Part shown: piece after piece, positions 24,551 to 33,370 of the stretch
Position numbering within the stretch: position 1 is the first letter of the stretch
Layout: each line of letters opens with the position of its first letter
Source of the DNA: Sphingosinicella flava
GTDB taxonomy: Bacteria > Pseudomonadota > Alphaproteobacteria > Sphingomonadales > Sphingomonadaceae
DNA: 64,000 bases
Assembly: GCF_016025255.1 (NCBI RefSeq)
Contig: NZ_CP065592.1
Span: 1,717,122 to 1,781,121, forward strand
Direction: 5' to 3'
Program-made: the position numbers and the translations under genes
Notes under the pieces: model-generated
Databases searched by the model: none
The model's input: only the letters and a program-made list of their open reading frames with translations
Told to the model about the DNA's origin: nothing

Positions 24551-25281
24551 GCCATCCCTCCCAGGCTGTCGACCAAAGTCGCAAAACCGCCATAGATCAT
24601 GCGCTTGCCATCGAACGGCATCGGCTTGTCGCCAGGCTGCATGCGCGGATCCTCCATCACCTTCTTCCAGCCCGCGTCGCGCGTGTCCTTGTCCGGCCAT
24701 TCGATCCAGGAATAAGCGATCGTCTCGCCGTCCCGCGCTTCGATGGCCTTCTTGTAGTCGGTGACCTTGCCGTCCATGACATCGTCGCCGAACGTCTCGA
24801 CCACCCGGGTCGCGCCATATTCGGTGAACACCTGCGCGCCGACCTCCGCCAGGTCGCGATAGGCCTGCTCGTTCCCGGCCGGGATCGGCGCCACGAAGCC
24901 GTCCAGGTAGCGGCCCTTGCCCGCCTCGCCCTTGTCGAGGATGGGGGAAAAGCCCGACCAGATCATCCGCATCCCGTCGAAGGGCATGTCCTTGGCCATA
25001 TCCTCCATGCGCGGATCGTCCATCATCCTCTTGTTGGCGGCACCGCGCACCTCTTTCGAAGGATATTCGATGAAGGAGAAGAGCACCGTCTCATCCGCCT
25101 TCGCCTGCACGGCGCGTTTGAAGTCGGTCTGCTTGCCGTCCGGGACATCGTCGCCCCAGCCTTCGTAAAGGCGGGTCGCGCCAAGATCCTTGAACATCGC
25201 CGTCGCACTCTCGGCATGCTTTCGGTATGCCTCCTTGTTCGCGCTGGGAACGGGGGTCACGAAACCTTCGATATAGCTCAT
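24547..25281 (-). CDS. Tandem DUF1428 protein
   Basis: This 244-residue protein consists of two consecutive DUF1428 domains. Copy 1 begins YIEGFVTPVPSANKEAYRKHAE and ends MPFDGMRMIWSGF. Copy 2 begins YLDGFVAPIPAGNEQAYRDLAE and ends MPFDGKRMIYGGF. Single DUF1428 proteins are about 115-120 residues, so this is an internal duplication or fusion. The fold is ferredoxin-like (dimeric alpha-beta barrel); a fused pair would replace a homodimer. Function is unknown. Confidence 0.88.
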   Translation of the reverse strand: MSYIEGFVTPVPSANKEAYRKHAESATAMFKDLGATRLYEGWGDDVPDGKQTDFKRAVQAKADETVLFSFIEYPSKEVRGAANKRMMDDPRMEDMAKDMPFDGMRMIWSGFSPILDKGEAGKGRYLDGFVAPIPAGNEQAYRDLAEVGAQVFTEYGATRVVETFGDDVMDGKVTDYKKAIEARDGETIAYSWIEWPDKDTRDAGWKKVMEDPRMQPGDKPMPFDGKRMIYGGFATLVDSLGGMA

Positions 25282-25306
25282 CTCACCTCTCCTCGTTTCG
25301 TCCCGC

Positions 25307-25735
25307 TCAGGCCGCGGCGGGTTCCGCCATCGCCTTGGCCGCCGCTTCCATGTCCATATGCATCACTTCCCAGGTGTGGCCGTCCGGATCCTCGAACGCG
25401 CGCTCATACATGAAGCCATGATCGTTCGGATCGCGCGGCTGGCGTCCGCCGGACGCGAGGGCCGCCTCGGCGATCCGGTCCACGTCCGCGCGGCTGTCGG
25501 CGGAAATGCAGATCAGCACCGCGCTCGTTTCATGCGCGTCGGCGATCCGCTTCGACGTGAACTGGCGATATTTGTCGTGGGTGAGCAGCATAATGTGGAT
25601 CGTGTCCGAAAAGACCATGCAGGACGCGGTGTCGTCCGAAAATTGCGGATTCTTCGTCGCGCCGATGGCTTCATAGAAAGCGGTGGATTTCTGCAGGTCC
25701 GTCACCGGCAGGTTCACGAAAATCATCTTGGCCAT
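25307..25735 (-). CDS. VOC family protein (glyoxalase/bleomycin-resistance fold)
   Basis: This 142-residue protein begins KMIFVNLPVTDLQKSTAFYEAIGA and ends with DHGFMYERAFEDPDGHTWEVMHMD, the typical VOC start and metal-site end with a conserved Glu. It heads the five-gene minus-strand operon and is divergent from the HxlR regulator with a 67-base spacer. Confidence 0.9.
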   Translation of the reverse strand: MAKMIFVNLPVTDLQKSTAFYEAIGATKNPQFSDDTASCMVFSDTIHIMLLTHDKYRQFTSKRIADAHETSAVLICISADSRADVDRIAEAALASGGRQPRDPNDHGFMYERAFEDPDGHTWEVMHMDMEAAAKAMAEPAAA

Positions 25736-25766
25736 CGGATTTTGCTCCCTTTTCTCCGATTCGATG

Positions 25767-25801
25767 GTTGCACCCTAAGCATAGGAGTCATATATTGCAA
25801 C
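25767..25801. promoter_or_regulatory. Candidate operator in the HxlR/VOC divergent promoter
   Basis: GTTGCA (25767-25772) and TGCAAC (25796-25801) form an inverted repeat with a TATATT stretch beside the right arm, in the spacer between the divergent genes. HxlR-type regulators usually bind such dyads in divergent promoters. Assignment is by position only. Confidence 0.45.
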
Positions 25802-25802
25802 T

Positions 25803-26489
25803 ATGCAGTTAGAAAAGATAACTGAAGGCAAGTCTTCCCGCCGCCGCTACCACGATGCGTGCGGCGCCGCGCATGCGCTGGATATCGTGGGCGAGCGCTG
25901 GGCTCTCCTCGTTATGCGGGAGCTTATGTTCGGCCCGAAACGCTTCAGCGACATTCGGGCCAGCCTGCCCGGAATCAGCGCCAATGTGTTGACGCAGCGG
26001 CTGGAGGGGCTGGAGGGGCATGGCGTGCTGACCCGCAAGCGCCTGCCGCCGCCCGCTTCGGCCTGGGTCTATGAACTCACCCCTTGGGGCTATCAGTCCG
26101 AGCCGATCTTTCAGGTGCTCGGCCGCTGGGGCGCGTCCTCGCCGCTCCACGATCCGATCCTGCCCTTGAGCGCCGCCTCGATCCTTCTTTCCTTCCGCAC
26201 GATGATCGATGCGCAGCGCGCCGGGGAATTCTCCGCCCGGATTGGCTTTACCCTCGGCAGCGAAGATTTCGTCGCGACCGTCGCGGACGGCGAAATCGCG
26301 GTCGTCCGGGAGGAAGCAAGGGATATCGGCGCGCATTTCATCGGGCGGGCCGAAGGGCTGGCCGCCGCCGCTTATGGCGGCGTTCCGCTCGACGCGCTGG
26401 AGCAGGATGGCGCGCTTCGCGTTGAAGGGGACAGAGCATTGGCCGCGCGCTTCCTCACCCTGTTCGTGCTTCCGGACAAAGCGGGCTGA
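25803..26489 (+). CDS. HxlR-family transcriptional regulator with C-terminal SCP2-like domain
   Basis: This 228-residue protein has an HxlR winged helix: CGAAHALDIVGERWALLVMRELMFGPKRF, then LPGISANVLTQRLEGLEGHGVL. A C-terminal half of about 100 residues (FTLGSEDFVATVADGEIAV and following) resembles the sterol-carrier-like ligand domain found in some HxlR proteins. It is divergent from the five-gene VOC/GST operon, which it probably controls in response to a small molecule. Confidence 0.9.
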   Translation: MQLEKITEGKSSRRRYHDACGAAHALDIVGERWALLVMRELMFGPKRFSDIRASLPGISANVLTQRLEGLEGHGVLTRKRLPPPASAWVYELTPWGYQSEPIFQVLGRWGASSPLHDPILPLSAASILLSFRTMIDAQRAGEFSARIGFTLGSEDFVATVADGEIAVVREEARDIGAHFIGRAEGLAAAAYGGVPLDALEQDGALRVEGDRALAARFLTLFVLPDKAG

Positions 26490-26552
26490 AGGATTGCGGG
26501 ATAAGGGCTGACGTTCTACCGAGCGGCGACACGCCCGAGGCAGGATTTTCTG

Positions 26553-27560
26553 ATGACCGACATTCCCAACGTCAACCCAGACAGCCGCGCGACCACGGTG
26601 ATGGACGCGCCCGACAAGATCGTGAAGGTGCGCGACCTGTTCGGCGTCGACAGCGACATGGAGGTTCCGGCTTTTTCCGAAGCCGACGAACGGGTGCCGG
26701 ATATCGATCCCACCTATGTCTTCGATCCCGACACGACGCTCGCCATCGTCGCAGGGTTCGCCAAGAACCGCCGCGTCATGGTGCAGGGCTATCACGGCAC
26801 CGGCAAGTCGAGCCATATCGAGCAGGTCGCCGCGCGTTTGAACTGGCCGCTCATCCGCATCAACCTCGACGCCCATATCAGCCGCATCGACCTCATCGGC
26901 CGCGACGCCATCGTGCTGAAGGACGGCCAGCAGGTGACGGAATTCAAGGAAGGCCTCCTCCCCTGGGCGCTGCAGACTCCGACCGCCCTCGTCTTCGACG
27001 AATATGATGCGGGTCGCCCGGACGTGATGTTCGTCATCCAGCGCGTGCTGGAAACGGAGGGGAAATTGACCCTCCTCGACCAGAATAAGGTGATCCGCCC
27101 CAACCCCTGGTTCCGCCTCTTCGCGACGACCAACACGATCGGTCTCGGCGACACGACCGGCCTCTATCACGGCACGCAGCAGATCAATCAGGGCCAGATG
27201 GACCGCTGGAACATCGTCGTGACCCTCAATTACCTCCCCGCCGCGACCGAGGCCCGCATCGTCCTCGCCAAATCGGGCGAATATGATCATGAAGGCGGCC
27301 GCCAGGAAGTCGAGCGCATGATCAAGGTCGCGGACCTCACCCGCCAGGGCTTCATCAATGGCGACATCTCGACCGTGATGAGTCCCCGCACCGTCATCAG
27401 CTGGGCGCAGAACAGCCTCCTCTTCGGCGACGTCGGCTTCGCCTTCCGCCTGTCCTTCCTGAACAAATGCGACGAGGCGGAGCGGCCCCTTGTCGCGGAA
27501 TATTACCAACGCGTCTTCGGCAAGGATCTCCCCGAAAGCATCGTGGGACGCGCGGGATGA
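26553..27560 (+). CDS. cobS: CobS-type AAA+ ATPase (cobaltochelatase subunit CobS)
   Basis: This 335-residue AAA+ protein has Walker A GYHGTGKS (residues 79-86), Walker B-like [10 protein letters not shown] near residue 150 and sensor motif [21 protein letters not shown]. Sequence and length match CobS of the aerobic cobaltochelatase. With CobT it forms the chaperone-like pair that drives CobN. No cobN or other cobalamin gene lies in the window, so the partner here is unknown. Confidence 0.92.
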   Translation: MTDIPNVNPDSRATTVMDAPDKIVKVRDLFGVDSDMEVPAFSEADERVPDIDPTYVFDPDTTLAIVAGFAKNRRVMVQGYHGTGKSSHIEQVAARLNWPLIRINLDAHISRIDLIGRDAIVLKDGQQVTEFKEGLLPWALQTPTALVFDEYDAGRPDVMFVIQRVLETEGKLTLLDQNKVIRPNPWFRLFATTNTIGLGDTTGLYHGTQQINQGQMDRWNIVVTLNYLPAATEARIVLAKSGEYDHEGGRQEVERMIKVADLTRQGFINGDISTVMSPRTVISWAQNSLLFGDVGFAFRLSFLNKCDEAERPLVAEYYQRVFGKDLPESIVGRAG

Positions 27561-27576
27561 GGCCCTCCCTTCGCCC

Positions 27577-27602
27577 AATAGCCCTCCCCATCGAGGGGAG
27601 GG
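27577..27602. repeat. Solitary family A palindrome between cobS and cobT
   Basis: Arms CCCTCCCC and GGGGAGGG around ATCGA form a very stable hairpin in the 70-base gap between cobS and cobT. It lacks the GGGTGGGGGTGAT tail and the second inverted copy. It could attenuate transcription or protect the cobS transcript. Confidence 0.7.
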
Positions 27603-27630
27603 GCTTTGAGATCGAAGGGAAGGGCTAGCC

Positions 27631-29463
27631 ATGCCCCCCGACAACCCCCTCGAAACCTTCCGCCAGGCGCTGGCCGGGGCTTCGCGCGCGCTGGCGCATG
27701 AGCCGGAACTGGAACTGAGCTTCACCGCCGAAGGCTCCGGCGCGTCCGGCAAGACGGTGCGTGTTCCCATTCCCAGCCGAACCCTTCCCGCCCGCGACGT
27801 CGCCGAAGCGCGCGGCTATGCCGACGCCGCCGCCCTGAAGCTCCGCCACCACGACGCCGCGCTCCACGCCAAGGGCGCCCCCGCCGACGACATCGCCCGC
27901 GCCGTGTTCGACGCCGCCGAGCAGGCCCGCGTCGAGGCTTTGGGCGCCCGCGCGATGGAAGGCGTGCGCGCCAATCTCGCCAGCGCGCTCGATCTCAAGG
28001 TCCGCACCGATCCCATCACGCGCGCTCGAAGTCGCGCCGAAGTGCCGCTTGCCACCGCTGTCCAGCTCATCGTCCGCGAACGCCTCACCGGCGACGCGCC
28101 GCCGCAAGCCGCGCGCGAAGGGCTGAAGCTCGTCTCCGGCTGGATCGAGGAGAAAGCGGGCGCCGACCTCGACGCGCTCGGCCTCGCCCTTGACGACCAG
28201 GCCGCCTTCGCTGGCCTCGCGACCAAGATGCTCCGCGACCTCGAGCTGATCGAGGCCGAACCCGAATCCGATCGCCCCGAGGAGCAAGGCGAGGAGGATG
28301 AGGAGGGCGACACTTCCGAAGGAGGCGAAAGCGAGGAGGAGGAAGAGGACGAATCCGGCGGCGGCGAGGGCCAGTCCGAGATACGCGGCGAACCGGAAAA
28401 GGGCGAGGAGGAGGAAAGCGAGACAGACTGGTCGCAGGAGGACATGTCGGACGCCGCCGAAGGCCTGGCCGAGGATGCGGAGGAGGGCATGATGCCCGTC
28501 CGTCCCAACCGTCCGCTATCCGACCTCACGCCCCAATTCGACTACCAAATCTATACCGACCGCTTCGACGAATTGGTCGAGGCGACCGAGCTTTGCGACG
28601 AGGAAGAGCTGACGCGCCTCCGCGCCTATCTCGACCAGCAGCTCGTCCATCTCCAGGGCGCGGTGACCAAGCTCGCCAACCGCCTCCAGCGCCGCCTGAT
28701 GGCGCAGCAGGCCCGCTCCTGGGATTTCGATCAGGAAGAAGGGCTATTGGACGCCGCCCGCCTCGCCCGCGTCGTCATCAATCCGGCGCATAGCCTGTCC
28801 TACAAGATCGAGCGCGATACCGAGTTCAAGGACACGGTCGTGAGCCTGCTCATCGACAATTCGGGCTCCATGCGCGGCCGCCCCATCTCGATCGCCGCCA
28901 TTTCCGCCGACATCCTCGCCCGCACGCTCGAGCGCTGCGGCGTGAAGGTGGAGATATTGGGCTTCACCACCCGCGCCTGGAAGGGCGGCCAGAGCCGCGA
29001 GAAATGGCTGTCCGAAGGCCGCCCGCCGCTCCCCGGCCGCCTCAACGACCTGCGCCACATCCTCTACAAGAAAGCCGACGAACCCTGGCGCCGCGCCCGC
29101 AAGAATCTCGGCCTGATGATGCGCGAGGGGCTATTGAAGGAAAACATTGACGGCGAGGCCCTGCTTTGGGCGCACAACCGCCTCCTCGCCCGCACGGAGG
29201 AACGCCGCATCCTGATGGTCATCTCAGACGGCGCGCCGGTCGACGATTCCACCCTGTCGGTGAACAGCGGCACCTATCTCGAGCGCCACCTGCGCCAGGT
29301 CATCGCCTGGATCGAAAACCGCTCGCCGGTCGAGCTCGCCGCCATCGGCATCGGCCACGACGTCACCCGCTATTACCAGCGCGCCGTCACCATCATGGAC
29401 GCCGAACAATTGGGCGGCACGATGATCGAGCAACTCGCCAGCCTGTTCGACGCGCGCGCCTAA
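27631..29463 (+). CDS. cobT: CobT-type VWA protein (cobaltochelatase subunit CobT)
   Basis: This 610-residue partner of CobS has an N-terminal domain (residues 1-205), a highly acidic Glu/Ser-rich linker (about 210-290) and a C-terminal VWA domain with the MIDAS motif DNSGSM near residue 408 and [12 protein letters not shown] further on. This is the standard CobT architecture. It lies 70 bases after cobS with a stable palindrome between them. Confidence 0.92.
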   Translation: MPPDNPLETFRQALAGASRALAHEPELELSFTAEGSGASGKTVRVPIPSRTLPARDVAEARGYADAAALKLRHHDAALHAKGAPADDIARAVFDAAEQARVEALGARAMEGVRANLASALDLKVRTDPITRARSRAEVPLATAVQLIVRERLTGDAPPQAAREGLKLVSGWIEEKAGADLDALGLALDDQAAFAGLATKMLRDLELIEAEPESDRPEEQGEEDEEGDTSEGGESEEEEEDESGGGEGQSEIRGEPEKGEEEESETDWSQEDMSDAAEGLAEDAEEGMMPVRPNRPLSDLTPQFDYQIYTDRFDELVEATELCDEEELTRLRAYLDQQLVHLQGAVTKLANRLQRRLMAQQARSWDFDQEEGLLDAARLARVVINPAHSLSYKIERDTEFKDTVVSLLIDNSGSMRGRPISIAAISADILARTLERCGVKVEILGFTTRAWKGGQSREKWLSEGRPPLPGRLNDLRHILYKKADEPWRRARKNLGLMMREGLLKENIDGEALLWAHNRLLARTEERRILMVISDGAPVDDSTLSVNSGTYLERHLRQVIAWIENRSPVELAAIGIGHDVTRYYQRAVTIMDAEQLGGTMIEQLASLFDARA

Positions 29464-29499
29464 CCGGCGTTCAAGCCTTAGGCGTCATTTCCCTCCGAC

Positions 29500-29588
29500 C
29501 GTCATTCCAGCGAAAGCTGGAATCCATGAACACCGCTTTATCCGGAGAAGTCCGTGTTCCGGGATGCCGGATCAAGGCCGGCATGACG
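29500..29588. repeat. Family B composite element
   Basis: It begins CGTCATTCCAGCGAAAGC and ends GGCCGGCATGACG, with the inner hairpin arms GAACAC and GTGTTC around GCTTTATCCGGAGAAG shared with 21806-21893. It lies downstream of cobT. Confidence 0.8.
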
Positions 29589-29620
29589 ATTGATGATACC
29601 GCGAAGATACAAAAACAAAT

Positions 29621-29652
29621 GGGGGCCGGAACCCTTGCAGGCTCCGGCCCCC
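29621..29652 (-). terminator. Rho-independent terminator of the glycine-zipper protein gene
   Basis: Ten-base arms GGGGGCCGGA and TCCGGCCCCC form a strong stem. On the minus strand it is followed by ATTTGTTTTTGT, a good T tract. It lies about 30 bases past the stop of the gene at 29682. Confidence 0.85.
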
Positions 29653-29681
29653 TCCCTCGCTACGCGACTCGAGGGATACGC

Positions 29682-30059
29682 TTAGCAGCGGTTGCGGCTG
29701 CTATCCTTGTCGATGGCGCGTCCGGCGAGCGCGCCTGCGGCGCCGCCGATGATCGTGCCCACGGTGCGGTCGCCCCGCCCGGCGATCTCACGTCCAAGCA
29801 GGCCGCCCGCAATGGCGCCGACGATGGTGCCGGTCGTGCCTTCGTTCCGGCAACGGTCGCCATAATAGCGGCCTTGATAGGCGCGGTTGTCGTAACGGCC
29901 GTAACGGTCGCCCCGGCTGTAACGGCTGCCGTCGCGATAGGACTGGCTGTAATAGCCATTGTCGCTGTAACCGCGGCGGTGGCCCGCTTCGGCCGCCGTC
30001 GGAAGGGCGGTCAGCGCGGTGACGGCGGCGACAGCGCCAAGGGTGAACTTCTTGAACAT
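29682..30059 (-). CDS. Glycine-zipper 2TM domain exported protein
   Basis: The start MFKKFTLGAVAAVTALTALPTAAEA (30059) is a clear signal peptide. A Tyr/Arg/Gly-rich section follows (GYSDNGYYSQSYRDGSRYSR), then a glycine-zipper stretch TTGTIVGAIAGGLLGREIAGR with a second similar run GGAAGALAGRAID. Such proteins are small outer-membrane or periplasmic proteins of unknown role. An ATG three codons upstream is possible. It has its own terminator. Confidence 0.85.
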   Translation of the reverse strand: MFKKFTLGAVAAVTALTALPTAAEAGHRRGYSDNGYYSQSYRDGSRYSRGDRYGRYDNRAYQGRYYGDRCRNEGTTGTIVGAIAGGLLGREIAGRGDRTVGTIIGGAAGALAGRAIDKDSSRNRC

Positions 30060-30169
30060 GGTACGCACTCCTCACAAAAACGATACAGATACCGGATGTC
30101 CGGCATGTCCCCCTTCTGCGCTGATTCGCTTGAGCTTTGTCTGAATGCCGTCGACAGCTATGGTTAATC

Positions 30170-31150
30170 GTGGTTAACGTCCTTCCGGCCCTGAAACGGC
30201 TCCGGCGGATCGTGCCGCCGCTGATCGCTCTCCCGCTGCTCGCGAGCGTCATCCAGCCGCCCCGCTATGGCGGCGAATTGCTGGCGCGCCAGGCGCAGCT
30301 CGTCTTCACGCCCCTCGCGCTGGATGCGGACGATCCCGCCCGCCGCCGCCTCGGCGAACTACTCTACCTGGGCGGCTGGGCGGTGCAGAGCGCCGACGCG
30401 CGGTTCGGCGGCCTGTCCGCCCTCCATGTCGATGATGGCGATGCGATCGCGCTCAGCGATGGCGGCGATTTGGTCCGCTGGCGGCTGGGCGGCGGCGCGG
30501 CCACGATCCAGCCCCTCGCGCAAGGGCCGGGCGCGGCCTTCACGAAGCGCAACCGCGACAGCGAATCATTGGTCGCGGGCGAGGGCCGGCTCTGGATCGG
30601 TTATGAAGGCGCCAATGAAATCTGGACTTATGATCCGCTCACCCTCGCGCCGCTGGGCCGCGCCGCGCCCCGCGCCATGGCGGGCTGGGGGCGCAATGCC
30701 GGGGCCGAAGCGATGGCGCGCCTGCCAGGCGGCCGCTTCCTGATTCTGGAAGAAGCGGCGGCGGGCGCGGACGGCACGGTCGCGGCGCTACTGATGAATG
30801 GCGACCCCGCCGATCCGGCGACGGAGACGGCGGCGCTGCGCTATCGTCCGCCCGCCGGCTATCGTCCGGTCGACGTGGCGGCCCTCGCCGATGGGCGGTT
30901 GCTGATCCTCAACCGGCGCTTTTCCCTGTTCGGCGGCTTCACCGCCAAACTGGTCATGGCGCGGATCGCGGGCGGGTCGATTGAAGTGGAAAGGGAGATC
31001 GCCCATTTCGCGCCGCCGGTCGTCACCGACAATTACGAGGCGCTGGCCTTGACCCAAGAAAACGGACGCCAGATCCTATGGCTGGCGTCCGACGATAATT
31101 TCAATCCGCTGCAGCGGACGTTGCTGTTGAAGTTCGAACTGGGCGGCTGA
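30170..31150 (+). CDS. Exported esterase-like phytase-family protein
   Basis: I chose GTG 30170 (VNVLPALKRLRRIVPPLIALPLLAS), which begins directly with the basic and hydrophobic signal or anchor. A longer frame from 30137 adds 11 residues. The body shows ADARFGGLSALHVDDGDAI, SESLVAGEGRLWIGYEGANEIW, AEAMARLPGGRFLILEE and TDNYEALALTQENG, the pattern of beta-propeller esterase-like phytase family proteins. Catalysis has not been shown for most members. It is convergent with rpmB. Confidence 0.75.
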   Translation: MVNVLPALKRLRRIVPPLIALPLLASVIQPPRYGGELLARQAQLVFTPLALDADDPARRRLGELLYLGGWAVQSADARFGGLSALHVDDGDAIALSDGGDLVRWRLGGGAATIQPLAQGPGAAFTKRNRDSESLVAGEGRLWIGYEGANEIWTYDPLTLAPLGRAAPRAMAGWGRNAGAEAMARLPGGRFLILEEAAAGADGTVAALLMNGDPADPATETAALRYRPPAGYRPVDVAALADGRLLILNRRFSLFGGFTAKLVMARIAGGSIEVEREIAHFAPPVVTDNYEALALTQENGRQILWLASDDNFNPLQRTLLLKFELGG

Positions 31151-31166
31151 TCCGCCGCCCGCCGAA

Positions 31167-31457
31167 TCAGGCCGCGGCCTGCGCCTTCTTGGCGATCTCG
31201 CGCTTCAGGCGACGGGCATTCAGGCTCAACTTCTCGTCCGACGTCTTGGCGAGCCAGTTGTCGAGGCCGCCGACATGCTCGACCGAGCGCAGGCCGCTCA
31301 TCGACACGCGCAGCTTCACGCCGCGGGCGAGCGCGTCCGACATCAAGGTGACCGTCTGCAGGTTGGGCAGGAAGGTGCGCTTCGTCTTGTTGTTGGCGTG
31401 GGAAACGTTGTGGCCCACCTGCCGGCCCTTGCCGGTCAGCTCGCAAATACGCGACAT
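31167..31457 (-). CDS. rpmB: 50S ribosomal protein L28
   Basis: This 96-residue protein begins [20 protein letters not shown] and continues [14 protein letters not shown], the standard L28 N-terminus; the C-terminal extension with [23 protein letters not shown] is alphaproteobacterial. It is single and monocistronic here. Confidence 0.96.
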   Translation of the reverse strand: MSRICELTGKGRQVGHNVSHANNKTKRTFLPNLQTVTLMSDALARGVKLRVSMSGLRSVEHVGGLDNWLAKTSDEKLSLNARRLKREIAKKAQAAA

Positions 31458-31640
31458 GATCGAATCTCTTCTGTTGGGTTGGGGACAATGTCCCCTTCAA
31501 AGCGTGCGCCGATAGCGGGCGGGGCGGATTTCGTCAACACTTGGCGCCGCTTCCGGCCGCATCATTCGTTCCGGTCGTGCAACTCTCTTCCCCGCTTTTC
31601 GTTGTCCGCCAGCATCCTTGAAGGTTCAGACGGAGGAAAT

Positions 31641-31913
31641 ATGCGCAAAATTCTCATCCTGCTGGCGATCCTCGTGATCGTCGCCATCATTCTTTTCGCC
31701 ACCGGTTTCTGGAAAGTCGACCAGACCAGGGAAGGCGCGCTTCCCGACGTCAATGTCAGCGCTTCGGGCGGCCAGCTCCCGGCTTTCGACGTCGATTCGA
31801 AGGAAGTGGTGGTCGGCACCACCGAAACCAATGTGGAGGTGCCGAAGATCGAAACTGAGACCGAGAAGGTCGAAGTCCCGGTCGTTGGCGTCAAGGATAA
31901 TGGCGAGGAATAA
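31641..31913 (+). CDS. Small single-pass membrane protein of unknown function
   Basis: A GGAGG sequence six bases before ATG 31641 fixes the start of this 90-residue protein; longer in-frame starts upstream run across the rpmB promoter. One N-terminal membrane helix (ILILLAILVIVAIILFATGF) is followed by an acidic periplasmic tail with repeated valine/glutamate segments (TNVEVPKIETETEKVEVP). I do not know the family. Confidence 0.75.
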   Translation: MRKILILLAILVIVAIILFATGFWKVDQTREGALPDVNVSASGGQLPAFDVDSKEVVVGTTETNVEVPKIETETEKVEVPVVGVKDNGEE

Positions 31914-31932
31914 AAGCCGCGCCGTTTAAGGA

Positions 31933-31966
31933 GAAGGCCGTGCTTTCCAAGCGAAAGGCGGCCTTC
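31933..31966 (+). terminator. Probable terminator of the small membrane protein gene
   Basis: Arms AAGGCCG and CGGCCTT enclose a loop, about 20 bases past the stop of the gene at 31641-31913, followed by a pyrimidine-rich tract. Confidence 0.5.
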
Positions 31967-31988
31967 CCCTATCCCCTTCTCTTTTAAA

Positions 31989-32068
31989 GTCATTCCCGCG
32001 AAGGCGGGAATCCAGACGATGTTGGGGCCTTGCCTCGAGTCAATCTGAATTCCGCCTTCGCGGGAATG
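31989..32068. repeat. Family B paired REP-like palindromes
   Basis: The left unit GTCATTCCCGCGAAGGCGGG and the right unit CCGCCTTCGCGGGAATG are inverted copies about 40 bases apart, between the small membrane protein gene and nhaA. Confidence 0.8.
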
Positions 32069-32128
32069 TATTGGGGTTGATCGCAGGCTGCGCCTTTCCC
32101 CTAAGGTTCCATCCCGATAGGAAGGCGC

Positions 32129-33370
32129 ATGCCTCCGGCCCTCAAACGATCCGCGCTCCGCGCCTTCCTTCGCAGCGAAGCGGCGGGCGGCCTTCTGCTG
32201 ATGGGCGCGGCGGCGCTGGCCGTGATCGTCGCCAACAGCCCCTTCGCATCCGTCTATCACCACATCCTTCACGCCCCGATCGGCCCCGAACTGGCGCCGA
32301 AGCTCGGGCCGATGACGCTCCATCTCTGGATCAACGACGGGCTGATGGCCGTCTTCTTCCTGCTCGTCGGGCTGGAGATCAAGCGCGAGTTCCTGGACGG
32401 CGCCCTCAACAGCTGGGAAAAACGCCGCTTGCCGGTCGTCGCGGCGGCGGCGGGGATGGCGGTCCCTGCCTTGCTCTACCTCGCGGGCGCGGGCGGCGAT
32501 CCGGCGCTCGCCGGCGGCTGGGCGATCCCGGCGGCGACCGACATCGCCTTCGCCATCGGCGTCCTCGCGCTTCTCGGCAGCCGCGCGCCCGCTTCGCTGA
32601 AGCTCTTCCTCGCCACCGTCGCCATCGTCGACGACATGGGGGCGGTCGCGATCATCGCGCTCGCCTACACCGCCGCCATCGATACGCTGGCACTGGGCGC
32701 GGCGGCGGCGATCCTGCTCATCCTCTATGTGATGGGCAAAAGCGGCGTGACGCGCCTCTCGCTGTATCTGATCGGCGCGGCCGCCCTCTGGTATGCGATC
32801 CTCCTCTCGGGCATCCACGCGACCATCGCGGGTGTGCTCGCCGCCAGCGTCATCCCGATCGTGCCGAGCAAGGCCGCGCCGGACGCCGTCGATTCGCCGC
32901 TCCACCGCCTCGAACATGCGCTCGCGCCCTGGGTCGCCTTCCTCATCGTGCCGGTTTTCGGCTTTGCCAATGCAGGCGTCTCGCTCGCCGGGATCGGCCT
33001 TGGCGACATCCTCGCCCCGCTTCCGCTCGGAATCGCGCTCGGCTTGTTCCTCGGCAAGCAGATCGGTATCTTCGGCGCCGTCTGGCTGGCCGTAAGGGCC
33101 GGTTTCGCGACGAAATTGCGGGGCGCGACCTGGCTTCAGATCTACGGCGTCTCCGTCCTCTGCGGCATCGGCTTCACGATGAGCCTGTTCATCGGCGCGC
33201 TCGCTTTCCCGCACGATCCTGCGCTGATCGAGGAAGCGAAAATCGGCGTTCTTTCAGGCTCGTTGCTGTCGGCCCTTGCCGGATATGCGATATTGCGCTT
33301 TGCTCCGCCTTATCCCCATCAGGCACGCGGCACCGCAACGGCCGCCCGCCACGAGGACGCCTACCCATGA
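32129..33370 (+). CDS. nhaA: Na+/H+ antiporter NhaA
   Basis: This 413-residue, 12-helix antiporter has the ion-binding aspartates in IPAATDIAFAIGVLALLG and ATVAIVDDMGAVAIIALAY, plus the N-terminal GGLLLMGAAALAVIVANSPF. It exchanges Na+ for protons in the inner membrane. ATG 32129 gives the normal length. Its stop overlaps the ATG of the next gene. Confidence 0.95.
   Translation: MPPALKRSALRAFLRSEAAGGLLLMGAAALAVIVANSPFASVYHHILHAPIGPELAPKLGPMTLHLWINDGLMAVFFLLVGLEIKREFLDGALNSWEKRRLPVVAAAAGMAVPALLYLAGAGGDPALAGGWAIPAATDIAFAIGVLALLGSRAPASLKLFLATVAIVDDMGAVAIIALAYTAAIDTLALGAAAAILLILYVMGKSGVTRLSLYLIGAAALWYAILLSGIHATIAGVLAASVIPIVPSKAAPDAVDSPLHRLEHALAPWVAFLIVPVFGFANAGVSLAGIGLGDILAPLPLGIALGLFLGKQIGIFGAVWLAVRAGFATKLRGATWLQIYGVSVLCGIGFTMSLFIGALAFPHDPALIEEAKIGVLSGSLLSALAGYAILRFAPPYPHQARGTATAARHEDAYP

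Noticed and set aside
25809-27770. A 653-codon minus-strand frame across the HxlR regulator and cobS
   Set aside because: Antisense to two clear genes and without motifs.
32071-33366. N-terminal extension of the DUF885 lipoprotein across nhaA
   Set aside because: It is out of frame with nhaA and Arg-rich; the lipobox start at 33367 overlapping the nhaA stop is far better.
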